A stretch of DNA of 40,598 bases from DATLZC01 sp037444005 (GCA_037444005.1 JBBING010000013.1:1-40598), one strand, 5' to 3'; shown: positions 32,949 to 40,598, counted from the first letter of the stretch. Made by a program: numbers and translations. The notes: generated by a model not told the origin, from the letters alone.

Positions 32949-32964
32949 CGTCGCCGCGGCGACG
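32949..32964 (+). promoter_or_regulatory. Hairpin between the infA Shine-Dalgarno and start codon
   Basis: CGTCGC/GCGACG with a CGCG loop lies between AGGAGG (32941-32946) and the infA ATG (32967). Linear spacing is 20 bases; folding would reduce the effective gap to about four, so the hairpin may permit initiation. Confidence 0.4.
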
Positions 32965-32966
32965 GT

Positions 32967-33185
32967 ATGGCGAAAAAGGAAGCGATCGAAGTCGAAGGGA
33001 CGGTGAAAGAGCCGCTGCCGAACGCCATGTTTCGGGTCGAGCTCCCGAACGGGCATCAGGTGCTGGCGCACGTCTCCGGCAAGCTTCGGCTGCACTACAT
33101 CAAGATCCTCCCGGGGGACCGGGTCGTCGTCGAGCTGTCGCCGTACGACCTGAGCCGCGGGCGGATCACGTACCGTCTGCGGTAG
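32967..33185 (+). CDS. infA: Translation initiation factor IF-1
   Basis: A 72-residue OB-fold factor. M-A-K-K-E-A-I-E-V-E-G-T-V, L-P-N-A-M-F-R-V-E-L-x-N-G-H and G-D-R-V-V-V-E-L-S-P-Y-D-L-S-R-G-R-I-T-Y-R are diagnostic. The frame is open far upstream in map, but the family N-terminus fixes the ATG at 32967. Confidence 0.96.
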   Translation: MAKKEAIEVEGTVKEPLPNAMFRVELPNGHQVLAHVSGKLRLHYIKILPGDRVVVELSPYDLSRGRITYRLR

Positions 33186-33210
33186 GCCCGGCGGCGGAGG
33201 AGGGACGGCG

Positions 33211-33324
33211 ATGAAGGTTCAGGCTTCGGTGAAGCCGCGCTGCGAGAAGTGCCGGGTCATCAAGCGGCACGGGGTCATCCGCATTATCTGCGAGAACCCC
33301 AAGCACAAGCAGCGGCAGGGATAG
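33211..33324 (+). CDS. rpmJ: 50S ribosomal protein L36 (zinc form)
   Basis: A 37-residue protein beginning M-K-V-Q-A-S-V-K-P with C11, C14, C27 and H32 as zinc ligands. A GGAGGAGGG Shine-Dalgarno (33196-33204) lies six bases upstream of the ATG. It occupies the normal place between infA and rpsM. Confidence 0.95.
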   Translation: MKVQASVKPRCEKCRVIKRHGVIRIICENPKHKQRQG

Positions 33325-33337
33325 GAGAGAACGGGAC

Positions 33338-33721
33338 ATGGCGCGCATCGCTGGAGTCGATATCCCGCGCGACAAGCGGGTGGACGTCGCCCTCCGCTAC
33401 ATCTACGGCATCGGGCCGACGCTCGCCCGGAAGATCTGCCAGCAAACACAGGTCAACCCGGCCGCGAAGGTGCGCGACCTCACGGACGAAGAGGTGAGCC
33501 GCATCCGCGAGGTCATCGACCGCGAGTACGTGGTCGAGGGAGACCTGCGGCGGGAGGTGCGGCAGAACATCCAGCGGTTGATCGAGATCAACTCGTACCG
33601 GGGGATCCGGCATCGCCGGGGCCTGCCGGTGCGCGGCCAGCGGACGCGGACGAACGCGCGCACGAAGCGCGGCGCCCGGCGCACGGTGGCCGGAAAGAAG
33701 AAGGCGACGGCGAAGAAGTAA
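33338..33721 (+). CDS. rpsM: 30S ribosomal protein S13
   Basis: A 127-residue head protein. M-A-R-I-A-G-V-D-I-P and the R-G-x-R-H-R-x-G-L-P-V-R-G-Q-R-T-x-T-N-A-R-T motif are conserved, and the C-terminus is Lys-rich. Confidence 0.97.
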   Translation: MARIAGVDIPRDKRVDVALRYIYGIGPTLARKICQQTQVNPAAKVRDLTDEEVSRIREVIDREYVVEGDLRREVRQNIQRLIEINSYRGIRHRRGLPVRGQRTRTNARTKRGARRTVAGKKKATAKK

Positions 33722-33751
33722 CGGCAGCGGCGCTGCCCGACGGGAGAGGAT

Positions 33752-34141
33752 ATGGCGGAACGCAAAGGCCGAGCCCGCAAGCGCGAAAAGAAGATGGTCC
33801 CGCGTGGACGGGCCTACATTCTGTCCACGTTCAACAACACGCTGGTGACACTCACGGACCCCAACGGGAACGTAATCGCGTCGTCGAGCGCGGGACAGGC
33901 CGGGTTCAAGGGGTCGCGGAAGAGCACGCCGTACGCGGCGCAGCTCGCGGCCGAGCAGGCGGCCCGGCGCGGCATGGAGCACGGCCTGCGGCAGGTCGAC
34001 GTCTACGTCAAAGGCCCGGGGAGCGGCCGCGAGGCGGCCATCCGTACGCTGCAGGCGTCGGGCCTCACCATTCTGAGTATTCGGGACGTGACGCCGATCC
34101 CGCACAACGGCTGCCGTCCGCCCAAGCGCCGGCGGGTCTAG
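33752..34141 (+). CDS. rpsK: 30S ribosomal protein S11
   Basis: A 129-residue platform protein. S-T-F-N-N-T-L-V-T-L-T-D, the G-F-K-G-S-R-K-S-T-P-Y-A-A-Q segment and the C-terminal H-N-G-C-R-P-P-K-R-R-R-V are diagnostic. It has a GGAGAGG site upstream. Confidence 0.97.
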   Translation: MAERKGRARKREKKMVPRGRAYILSTFNNTLVTLTDPNGNVIASSSAGQAGFKGSRKSTPYAAQLAAEQAARRGMEHGLRQVDVYVKGPGSGREAAIRTLQASGLTILSIRDVTPIPHNGCRPPKRRRV

Positions 34142-34165
34142 AAGGACGCTTCCGGGAGGAGATCG

Positions 34166-34792
34166 ATGGCCAGATACACCGGCCCTGTGTGCCGGATCTG
34201 CAGACGGTACGGTGAGAAGCTCTTCCTCAAGGGGGAGAAGTGCGTGACCCGCTGCGTGCTGGAGCGGCGTCCCACGCCCCCGGGAGGCGGAGCCGCGCGG
34301 CGCCGTCGCAAGATCTCGGACCGCGGCCTGCAGCTTCGGGAAAAGCAGAAGGCGCGCTTCACGTACGGGCTCATGGAGAAGCAGTTCCGCCGCGTCTACC
34401 AGCAGGCGGTCCGCCAGCCGGGCGTGACGGGCGAGAACCTCGTGCGCAACCTCGAGATGCGGCTGGACAACGTCGTCTACCGCATGGGGTTCGCCGAGTC
34501 GCGCGCCGCCGCCCGCCAGACCGTTCGCCACGGGCACATCATGCTCAACGGACGGAAGACGGACATTCCGTCCGCCCGGGTGAAGGTCGGCGACGTGATC
34601 GCCTGGACGCCGTCCGGGCAGAAGACGCAGCTCTTCGCGTACGCGAAGGAGGCCATCAAGAACAAGCACATCCCGCGCTGGCTGGAGGTGGACCAGGCGA
34701 CCCTCACGGGCCGCGTGGTCGCGCAGCCGACGCTCGCGGATGCCGAAGCGCGATTCGACCCGGCGGTGATCGTTGAATACTACTCGCGGTGA
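34166..34792 (+). CDS. rpsD: 30S ribosomal protein S4 (zinc form)
   Basis: A 208-residue 5'-domain binder and assembly starter. C9, C12, C26 and C30 form the zinc knuckle of the C+ type. The S4 RNA-binding domain (R-L-D-N-V-V-Y-R-M-G-F and A-R-Q-T-V-R-H-G-H-I) follows. It keeps the classical alpha-block position before rpoA. Confidence 0.97.
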   Translation: MARYTGPVCRICRRYGEKLFLKGEKCVTRCVLERRPTPPGGGAARRRRKISDRGLQLREKQKARFTYGLMEKQFRRVYQQAVRQPGVTGENLVRNLEMRLDNVVYRMGFAESRAAARQTVRHGHIMLNGRKTDIPSARVKVGDVIAWTPSGQKTQLFAYAKEAIKNKHIPRWLEVDQATLTGRVVAQPTLADAEARFDPAVIVEYYSR

Positions 34793-34862
34793 CATGATGC
34801 CGTTTGCTTCGAGCCTGACGCTGCCGGAGGCCGCAGATGATTCCGGGGCGAGGAGGATTCCC

Positions 34863-35948
34863 TTGAACGAACTGGAGTCCCCCCAGATCGAGATCGTCGA
34901 GGAGACGGAGAACTACGCGAAGATCGTGGCCGAGCCGCTGAACCGTGGCTTCGGCACGACGCTGGGCAACGCCCTGCGCCGCGTGTTGCTGTCGGCCCTG
35001 CCCGGCGCCGCCGTGACCTCCATCCGCATCGACGAGGTCGACCATGAGTTCTCCACCATCCCGCACGTCCGGGAGGACACGACGGAGCTCCTCCTGAACA
35101 TCAAGGCCATCCGGCTGCGGGCGCTCTCGGACCGGCCCGCCAAGATGTACCTGGAGGTCAGCGGCGAGCGCGAGGTCACGGCCGGCGACATCCAGACGTC
35201 GCCCGACTACGAGATCGTGAACCCGGATCTCCATCTCGCGACGCTGGACTCGCCCGAGGCGCACCTGACCATCGAATTCAACGTCGAGCGCGGCGTGGGC
35301 TTCGTGCCCGCGGGGCAGGCCGAAGGCTTCCCCATCGGGGTCATCCCCGTGGACGCGATCTTCACGCCCGTGCGTCAGGTGAAGTACGAGGTGCAGCCCA
35401 CCCGCGTGGGCCAGATGACCAACTTCGACCGTTTGGTGCTCGAAGTGTGGACCGACGGCACCATCAGCGGCACAGAGGCGATCAGCCAGAGTGCGGACAT
35501 TCTCATTCGGGAGCTGCAGCTCTTCAGCCAGCTCGGCAAGCCGCAGCCCCCCGTAGTGGAGCGCGGCCTCGGTCTCGGCGCGGCGCTCCCGCCCGACAAG
35601 TACAACACCCGCATCGAGGACCTCGGGCTCTCGGTGCGCGCGTACAACTGCCTCAAGCGCAGCGGCCTGATGACCGTGGGGCAGGTCCTCGAGAAGACCG
35701 AGGAGGAGCTGCTCGCGCTGCGCAACTTCGGCCGGAAGTCGTACGAGGAGCTGAAGGAGAAGCTCATTCAGATGGGCTTCCTGCCGCCGGAAGCCGGCGC
35801 GGCCGAGGAGACGCCTGAAGCCGGCGAGGGGGAGCCGGAGCTGGCCGCCGTGGAGGCCGAGCCGCCGGAGGACCTGGGCCCGCTGGGGCAGAAGCTCATC
35901 GAGGCGCTGAAGGAAGCGGGCGAGGGCCGGAAGGGCAAGGAGGACTGA
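34863..35948 (+). CDS. rpoA: RNA polymerase alpha subunit
   Basis: A 361-residue assembly scaffold of RNA polymerase. The N-terminal domain has G-F-G-T-T-L-G-N-A-L-R-R-V-L-L-S. The C-terminal domain (about 248-307) has L-x-L-S-V-R-A-Y-N-C-L-K-R and L-R-N-F-G-x-K-S. Residues 308-361 are an extra acidic tail ending with a predicted helix. I start at TTG 34863 because AGGAGG lies six bases upstream and M-N-E-L-E-S-P-Q-I-E matches the family N-terminus. An ATG pair at 34794/34797 in frame would add 22-23 residues and has no proper ribosome site. Confidence 0.94.
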   Translation: MNELESPQIEIVEETENYAKIVAEPLNRGFGTTLGNALRRVLLSALPGAAVTSIRIDEVDHEFSTIPHVREDTTELLLNIKAIRLRALSDRPAKMYLEVSGEREVTAGDIQTSPDYEIVNPDLHLATLDSPEAHLTIEFNVERGVGFVPAGQAEGFPIGVIPVDAIFTPVRQVKYEVQPTRVGQMTNFDRLVLEVWTDGTISGTEAISQSADILIRELQLFSQLGKPQPPVVERGLGLGAALPPDKYNTRIEDLGLSVRAYNCLKRSGLMTVGQVLEKTEEELLALRNFGRKSYEELKEKLIQMGFLPPEAGAAEETPEAGEGEPELAAVEAEPPEDLGPLGQKLIEALKEAGEGRKGKED

Positions 35949-35949
35949 G

Positions 35950-36312
35950 ATGCGCCACCGTCTCGGAGGCCGCAAGCTCGACCGACCGACCGACCAGCGC
36001 ATGGCGCTCCTGCGCGGGCTCGTGAAGGACCTCGTCGTCCACGAGCGCATTCGGACGACGGAGGCGAAGGCGAAGGAGGCGCGGAGCCTCGCCGAAAAGA
36101 TGATCACGCTGGGGAAGCGCGGGGACCTGCATTCGCGGCGGCAGGCGCTCAGGTTCCTGAACGACCCCGACGTGGTCAAGAAGATCTTCGACACCATCGC
36201 GCCGCGGTACGCCGGCCGGAACGGTGGCTACACGCGGATTGTGAAGATCGGGCCGCGCAAGGGGGATGGCGCCCCCATCGCGCAGCTCGAGTTCGTAGAG
36301 GAGGAAGCCTAG
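35950..36312 (+). CDS. rplQ: 50S ribosomal protein L17
   Basis: A 120-residue protein. M-R-H-R-L-G-G-R-K-L-x-R-P-T-D-Q-R and A-P-R-Y-A-x-R-N-G-G-Y-T-R-I are diagnostic. It follows rpoA by one base. Confidence 0.97.
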   Translation: MRHRLGGRKLDRPTDQRMALLRGLVKDLVVHERIRTTEAKAKEARSLAEKMITLGKRGDLHSRRQALRFLNDPDVVKKIFDTIAPRYAGRNGGYTRIVKIGPRKGDGAPIAQLEFVEEEA

Positions 36313-36316
36313 GACG

Positions 36317-37102
36317 CTGCGGCGCCTGGCCATCGTCCTCGAATACGACGGGACGCGCTACAGCGGGTCCCAGTGGCAGAAGAACGGTCCCAGCATCCAG
36401 GAGGCGCTGGAGACCGCCATTACCAAACTGACGGGCGAGCGGGTGCGGGTCGCGTTCGCGGGCCGCACCGACGCCGGCGTGCACGCCTGGGGCCAGGTGG
36501 CCGCCTTCGACACCGCGTCGGCGCATCCGCTGTCGACGTTCGTCGAAGGGCTCACGTACTGGCTTCCGCGCGACATCGCCGTCGTGCGCGCGGTCGAGGC
36601 GCCGCCAGGGTTCGATCCCCGGCGCCATGCGGTGAGCAGGACGTACCGCTACCTCGTGCTGAACCGGCGAGCGCGGTCGCCGCTGTGGGCCTTCCGGGCG
36701 TGGCATGTGCGTGACCCGCTCGACCTGGCGCCGATGCGGCGGCTGATCGAGTGGCTGCCGGGCCGGCGCGACTGGGCCGCCGTGGCGGGCGACGCAGGGG
36801 GCCGCTCGACGGTCCGGACGCTGACGCGAGCGGAGCTGCGCGCGAAGGGGCCGCTGTTGGCCTTCGAATTCGAGGCGCCCTCGTTCCTGCCGCATCAGGT
36901 GCGGCGAACGGTGGGCGCGCTCGTGGACGCGGGCGCCGGCCGCCGGGCCGTCGAGACCCTCATCGAGCAGATCGAGCGGGCCGCGCCGGCGAGCGTCGGA
37001 CCGGTGGCGCCACCGCACGGCCTGTACCTCGCGAGGGTGGCGTACCGAGAGATCGACCTGCGTCCGCCCGGAGCGAACGAACCTGAGGAACCTGACGAAT
37101 GA
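36317..37102 (+). CDS. truA: tRNA pseudouridine(38-40) synthase TruA, non-canonical start codon
   Basis: Makes pseudouridine in tRNA anticodon arms. G-R-T-D-A-G-V-H-A holds the catalytic aspartate (D52; E. coli D60), and the N-terminal L-E-Y-D-G-T-x-Y-x-G-x-Q-W-Q and C-terminal F-L-P-H-Q-V-R-R are present. No ATG, GTG or TTG occurs in frame between the stop at 36296-36298 and GTG 36443, and starting at that GTG would remove 42 conserved residues. CTG 36317 (12 bases after AGGAGG) or ACG 36314 (nine bases) must therefore serve. Length is about 261 residues. Its stop overlaps rplM by four bases. A base error near the start is the alternative. Confidence 0.9.
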   Translation: MRRLAIVLEYDGTRYSGSQWQKNGPSIQEALETAITKLTGERVRVAFAGRTDAGVHAWGQVAAFDTASAHPLSTFVEGLTYWLPRDIAVVRAVEAPPGFDPRRHAVSRTYRYLVLNRRARSPLWAFRAWHVRDPLDLAPMRRLIEWLPGRRDWAAVAGDAGGRSTVRTLTRAELRAKGPLLAFEFEAPSFLPHQVRRTVGALVDAGAGRRAVETLIEQIERAAPASVGPVAPPHGLYLARVAYREIDLRPPGANEPEEPDE

Positions 37103-37551
37103 AGACGTATACACCGAAGAAGAGCGACCTGCGAGAGACGTGGCACGTCGTCGACGCCACGGACCGGCCGCTGGGCCGGCTGGCGTCGGAGGTGGCGTCG
37201 ATGCTCCGCGGCAAGCGGCTGCCCACCTTCGCGCCCCACGTCGACCCGCGCACGTTCGTGATCGTGGTCAATGCGGCGAAGGTGCGGGTGACCGGCCGCA
37301 AGCTGCGGCAGAAGACGTACTACCGCCACTCGGGCTACCCCGGCGGGCTCAAGGAGACGACGCTGGAGAAGGAGCTCGCCAAGCGGCCGGAGCGCGTCGT
37401 CGAGCGGGCTGTGCGTGGCATGCTGCCCCACAACCGTCTGGGAGAGCGCCTGCGGCGTCATCTCAAGGTGTACGCGGGCCCCGACCATCCGCATCAGGCG
37501 CAGGTCAACGCCTCGAAGAAGGCGACGGCAGGTGACGGAGGAGCGGCGTGA
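37099..37551 (+). CDS. rplM: 50S ribosomal protein L13
   Basis: A 150-residue protein. W-H-V-V-D-A-x-D-x-P-L-G-R-L-A-S, Y-Y-R-H-S-G-Y-P-G-G-L and R-G-M-L-P-x-N-x-L-G are diagnostic. The ATG overlaps the truA stop and the stop overlaps rpsI (GTGA). Confidence 0.97.
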   Translation: MKTYTPKKSDLRETWHVVDATDRPLGRLASEVASMLRGKRLPTFAPHVDPRTFVIVVNAAKVRVTGRKLRQKTYYRHSGYPGGLKETTLEKELAKRPERVVERAVRGMLPHNRLGERLRRHLKVYAGPDHPHQAQVNASKKATAGDGGAA

Positions 37552-37949
37552 CGAACGAAGAGCAGCGCTATTACTACGGAACCGGGCGCCGGAAGACCGC
37601 GGTCGCCCGCGTGCGGCTGTACCCAGGCTCGGGCAAGATCGTCGTCAACGACCGCTCGCTCGAAGAGGTGTTGCCGCGGCCGTTCCACCGCAACGTGGCC
37701 CTGATGCCGCTCAAGGTCACCGGCATGGCGGACAAGTTCGACGTGAGCGTCAAGGTGGTCGGCGGCGGTAACACCGGGTGGGCCGGCGCCATCTCCCACG
37801 GCATCGCGCGGGCGCTGGTGGCGTTCGACGAGAACCTCAAAACGCCGCTGCGGAAGTTCAAGCTGCTGACCCGCGACCCGCGCATGAAGGAACGCAAGAA
37901 GGTCGGGCTCAAGCGCGCGCGGAAGGCGCCGCAGTACACGAAGCGGTAG
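37548..37949 (+). CDS. rpsI: 30S ribosomal protein S9
   Basis: A 133-residue protein whose tail reaches the P-site tRNA. Y-Y-G-T-G-R-R-K-T-A-V-A-R-V, G-G-G-x-x-G-x-A-G-A-I-x-H-G-I-A-R-A-L and the C-terminal K-A-P-Q-Y-T-K-R are conserved. The start is GTG 37548, and it is the last gene of the unit. Confidence 0.97.
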   Translation: MTNEEQRYYYGTGRRKTAVARVRLYPGSGKIVVNDRSLEEVLPRPFHRNVALMPLKVTGMADKFDVSVKVVGGGNTGWAGAISHGIARALVAFDENLKTPLRKFKLLTRDPRMKERKKVGLKRARKAPQYTKR

Positions 37950-37975
37950 CGTCCAGCGCCGCGAACGGCGACACG

Positions 37976-37998
37976 AGGCCGCCCTCCACGGGCGGCCT
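37976..37998 (+). terminator. Terminator of the ribosomal superoperon
   Basis: A nine-base stem AGGCCGCCC/GGGCGGCCT with a five-base loop, followed by TCTC. It lies 26 bases after the rpsI stop and 25 bases before the convergent pgi/pmi stop, so it probably serves both directions. Confidence 0.7.
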
Positions 37999-38022
37999 TC
38001 TCGCGTCCGCGCCAACGGACGG

Positions 38023-39090
38023 TCACGCTTCGCTGAGGCGCCGCTTGAGGACGTCGATCCTCGGCACCGGGGACGGGTTCACGCCGTTGAGCATCGCCAG
38101 GTAGAAGCTCACGTAGTCCCCGAACTGAATCGCGGAGAGCGCCTGCGCGAGTGGGCTCGAACCGCGCGCCGTCACCGTCTCGTTGGCTACGCCGGCGGCG
38201 TGCAGCAGTTCGCGGGTGATGTCGTAGCGCAGGCGCACGCGGGGGTGGAGCTGGGGATGGTCGAGGAACACCACGACCAGCCGCTCGATGACGTCCGCCG
38301 GGCGGTCGAAGCCCTCGACGAGGTTGTGGTTCAGCTCAGGCAGCCCCTGCCAGAAGGCCCACTGCTTGCCGTTCTCGTGGATCTGCGTCGCCCAGCGGTG
38401 GGCGGCTTCCGCGAGCACGTCGGCGCCGACGATGACCGGCAGGCGTCCGTGCAGCCGGCGAGCCAAGCGCTTCGCCGGGTTCCGCACCTCGGGCGCGGCG
38501 AAGCCCAGCTCGTCGCGCTGTCCCACGAGCGTCGCGAGCGCCTCGGTGACGTCGTCCTCGACGTCTTCGACCAGGCCGGTGCGCTGGAGGGCGGCGAGGA
38601 GAAGCATGAGCCCGTATCCGAGGCCGGAGCGCGGCTCGCCGTCGTAACGGTACTGGATGGCGGCGATGCCGTTGGCGCGCGCCTCCTCCAACAGCCGCCC
38701 GCCCTGGGTGATCACAATTTTCGGGGCGTCGGTGTCGAGCGCGCGGTCGAACGCGGCGAGCGTCTCCTCCGTGTTCCCCGAAGCGCTGCAGAACACCGCC
38801 AGCGTGCGCGAGCCGACCCACGCCGGAAGGTCGTAGCCCCGGAGCACGACGACGGGGACATGGCACAGGCGATTCGCGAGGGCGCGGACGATATCGCCGC
38901 CGATGGCCGAGCCGCCCATGCCGCAGACGATCACGCTGTCGACCCGGCCGAAGGCGCGCGAAAGCTCGATGGCCCGGCCCTGCTCCCACGCGTCGCGACA
39001 CTGCTCCGGAAGCGCCTCGATGCGCCCCAGCAGGCCCGTGGGGTCGAGCCGGCGCACCAGATCGGCGTCGTCCAGGGAGACCGTGGTCAT
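38023..39090 (-). CDS. Bifunctional phosphoglucose/phosphomannose isomerase
   Basis: A 355-residue SIS-domain enzyme of the PGI/PMI family first described in archaea and some bacteria. It interconverts glucose-6-P and mannose-6-P with fructose-6-P. G-M-G-G-S-A-I-G-G-D near residues 58-67 and F-C-S-A-S-G-N-T-E-E-T at about 99-109 bind the phosphate. The C-terminal domain has the N-H-N-L-V-E-G (E-L-N-H-N) active-site stretch. It overlaps the phosphohexomutase gene by four bases (ATGA). The pair feeds glycan precursors and links to the FBP aldolase/phosphatase at the left of the window. Confidence 0.92.
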   Translation of the reverse strand: MTTVSLDDADLVRRLDPTGLLGRIEALPEQCRDAWEQGRAIELSRAFGRVDSVIVCGMGGSAIGGDIVRALANRLCHVPVVVLRGYDLPAWVGSRTLAVFCSASGNTEETLAAFDRALDTDAPKIVITQGGRLLEEARANGIAAIQYRYDGEPRSGLGYGLMLLLAALQRTGLVEDVEDDVTEALATLVGQRDELGFAAPEVRNPAKRLARRLHGRLPVIVGADVLAEAAHRWATQIHENGKQWAFWQGLPELNHNLVEGFDRPADVIERLVVVFLDHPQLHPRVRLRYDITRELLHAAGVANETVTARGSSPLAQALSAIQFGDYVSFYLAMLNGVNPSPVPRIDVLKRRLSEA

Positions 39091-40517
39091 ACGCCCACCA
39101 GCTCTCTACCCGCCTCCAGCACGCGGGACACCAGCGCTTCGTCGTCGACCTCGGTGTAGATGCGGAGCAGGGGCTCCGTGCCGCTGAAGCGCAGGAGGAG
39201 CCAGCCCCGGCCGTCGAGCACGAAGCGGAAACCGTCCGTGGTGTCCGTCGCCGTGACGGGGATGCCCGCAATGGCGTCGGGCCGCGCGGCCTGGGCCCGC
39301 GCCAGCACCTTCGGCCGATCCTCCTCGCTGAGGTGGATGTCGACCCGGTCGTAGAAATGCGGGCCCACCTTCGCGTACAGCTCGTCGAGCAGCTCCGACG
39401 GGCGCTTGCCGGCGCGGGCGACGAAGTCGAGCAGGTACAGGCCGGCCAGGATGCCATCGCGCTCGGGGATGTGGCCCCGGAAGCCGTACCCGCCGCTCTC
39501 TTCACCGCCGATGAGCGCGTTCACCTCGAGCATCTTCGGGCCCAGGTACTTGAACCCGACCTGCGTCTCGTACACGGGCACGCCGTACTGCTCTCCGAGC
39601 CGCTGCACCATCTGCGTCGTCGTCACCGACTTGACGATGGCGCCGCGTTCGCCCCGGTATTCGAGGAGGTAGTACGTGAGCAGGGCGAACACCTGAAGCT
39701 GGTTGATGAAGCGCCCGCGCTCGTCCACTAGGCCCACGCGGTCGGCGTCGCCGTCGTTCGCGACGCCGACGTCGAAGCCCTCGCGGGGGACGAAGGCGCA
39801 CAGCTCCTGGAGGTTCCTCGCGATGGGCTCCGGGGAGGCGATGCCGGGGAACGCCGGGTTGCGCTCGCCATGGAGCTCGACGACCCGCGTGGAGCCGCCG
39901 TCGAGGAGCCCGGCGAAGTAGCCAGCGCCGGCCCCGTACATGGCGTCGACGGCGACCCGGAGACCGGCGCCCCGCAGGGCATCGAGATCCACCAGCGTGC
40001 CCAGGCGGGCCAGGTATCCCGGCCTCGGGTCGAAGGTCGTGACGAGGCCGCTGGCCTGGGCCTCGGGCAGGGGAACCCGGGCGGGCGGCGGACCGCTGAG
40101 GATGTCGGGGAGCTCGGCCTCGATGGCGGCGACGACCTCGGGCGAGGCGCTGCCCGCGTATTCGGGCTTGTACTTGAAGCCGTTGTACCGCCAGGGGTTG
40201 TGACTGGCCGTAATCACCGCGGCGCCGCCCGCGCCCCGCTCGAGGATCGCGAAGCTCACCACCGGCGTCGGGCACGGGCGGTCCGCGAGCAGGGTGCGGA
40301 CGCCGGCGGCCGCCGTCACCTCCGCCACCGCCGCTGCGAAGTCCTCCGAGGCGAACCGCGTGTCGTACCCGACGACGAACGGCCTGCCGGCGAGCCCCCG
40401 GCGTCGCAGGTAACGGACGACGGCAGCCGCGCAGGCGCGCACGTTCGCGAAGGTGAAGTCCTCCGCGATGATGGCCCGCCAGCCGTCGGTGCCGAACTTG
40501 AGGGGAACGTCGCTCAT
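39087..40517 (-). CDS. Phosphohexomutase (phosphoglucomutase/phosphomannomutase)
   Basis: A 476-residue alpha-D-phosphohexomutase. The phosphoserine S105 lies in T-A-S-H-N-P, the Mg site is N-D-G-D-A-D-R (about 246-252), the sugar-binding loop is G-E-E-S-G-G, and the phosphate-binding R-F-S-G-T-E-P is near the end. F-G-T-D-G-W-R at the N-terminus is typical. Substrate preference (glucose-P or mannose-P) cannot be fixed. The ATG at 40517 has AGGA about five bases upstream, and the gene is coupled to the isomerase. Confidence 0.94.
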   Translation of the reverse strand: MSDVPLKFGTDGWRAIIAEDFTFANVRACAAAVVRYLRRRGLAGRPFVVGYDTRFASEDFAAAVAEVTAAAGVRTLLADRPCPTPVVSFAILERGAGGAAVITASHNPWRYNGFKYKPEYAGSASPEVVAAIEAELPDILSGPPPARVPLPEAQASGLVTTFDPRPGYLARLGTLVDLDALRGAGLRVAVDAMYGAGAGYFAGLLDGGSTRVVELHGERNPAFPGIASPEPIARNLQELCAFVPREGFDVGVANDGDADRVGLVDERGRFINQLQVFALLTYYLLEYRGERGAIVKSVTTTQMVQRLGEQYGVPVYETQVGFKYLGPKMLEVNALIGGEESGGYGFRGHIPERDGILAGLYLLDFVARAGKRPSELLDELYAKVGPHFYDRVDIHLSEEDRPKVLARAQAARPDAIAGIPVTATDTTDGFRFVLDGRGWLLLRFSGTEPLLRIYTEVDDEALVSRVLEAGRELVGV

Positions 40518-40554
40518 GCGTCCTGCCTTCGGGGAAGGCGTCCTCGCCGCCCCG

Positions 40555-40583
40555 ATTCTAGCCGATGCGGCCCGCTACGTCTG
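40555..40583 (-). promoter_or_regulatory. Candidate promoter of the phosphohexomutase-isomerase operon
   Basis: TAGAAT (40560-40555) is a good -10. The -35 position 17 bases upstream reads CAGACG (40583-40578), sharing only GAC with consensus. The leader would be about 30 bases. The rest of 40518-40598 shows no gene. Confidence 0.45.
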
Positions 40584-40598
40584 CGGGCTCTCGCGCGC

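Overview
The window comes from a high-GC bacterium, with dense, short-spaced genes. Most promoter-like sites read TTGACN, 17-18 bases, TAnnnT. The lineage is best guessed as Chloroflexota. The reasons are a fused str-S10-spc-alpha ribosomal locus without tuf, zinc-binding forms of S4, S14, L36 and L24, a bifunctional FBP aldolase/phosphatase, and a bifunctional phosphoglucose/phosphomannose isomerase. This assignment is an inference from gene content (about 0.5 confidence); no search was run.

Bases 1-1520 (minus strand) hold the start of a tetrapyrrole-methylase/MazG-type protein. Upstream of it is a three-gene cassette of visibly lower GC with its own promoter: a DUF3467-like protein, a HicB-like protein and a HicA-like protein, probably an acquired toxin-antitoxin-type unit. 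Bases 1529-4555 (minus) hold moaA, rdgB and the FBP aldolase/phosphatase, the last with a promoter, a leader hairpin and a downstream hairpin. Bases 4581-8130 (plus) hold folC, fabF and a GalE-type epimerase in a tight run. Bases 8137-9528 (minus) hold dcd with a small unknown partner, and a small SWIM zinc-finger gene. The SWIM gene is preceded by a promoter, a 43-codon leader ORF and an intrinsic terminator. Bases 9561-16197 (minus) form one long operon: folE, a FemAB-like acyltransferase, an MshA-like GT4 glycosyltransferase, a PIG-L deacetylase, a CcsB haem-handling protein, a secreted protein, an amidohydrolase and thpR. Bases 16220-17100 (plus) hold an enoyl-CoA hydratase.

Bases 17168-37998 (plus) are one apparent transcription unit of 37 genes. 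It runs from rpsL through fusA, the S10, spc and alpha blocks, truA, rplM and rpsI. It starts at a near-consensus promoter with a 250-base structured leader and ends at a strong hairpin. Bases 38023-40583 (minus) hold a phosphohexomutase and phosphoglucose/phosphomannose isomerase pair.

The genes are mostly housekeeping: translation, protein export, folate and molybdopterin cofactors, nucleotide cleaning and gluconeogenesis. The less ordinary material is the low-GC cassette, the glycosyltransferase/deacetylase/acyltransferase trio that resembles part of mycothiol or bacillithiol synthesis, and several structured leaders or junctions. These RNA structures lie before fbp, before the SWIM gene, before rpsL, and between rpsG and fusA. 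I saw no tRNA, rRNA, CRISPR array, insertion sequence or replication origin.
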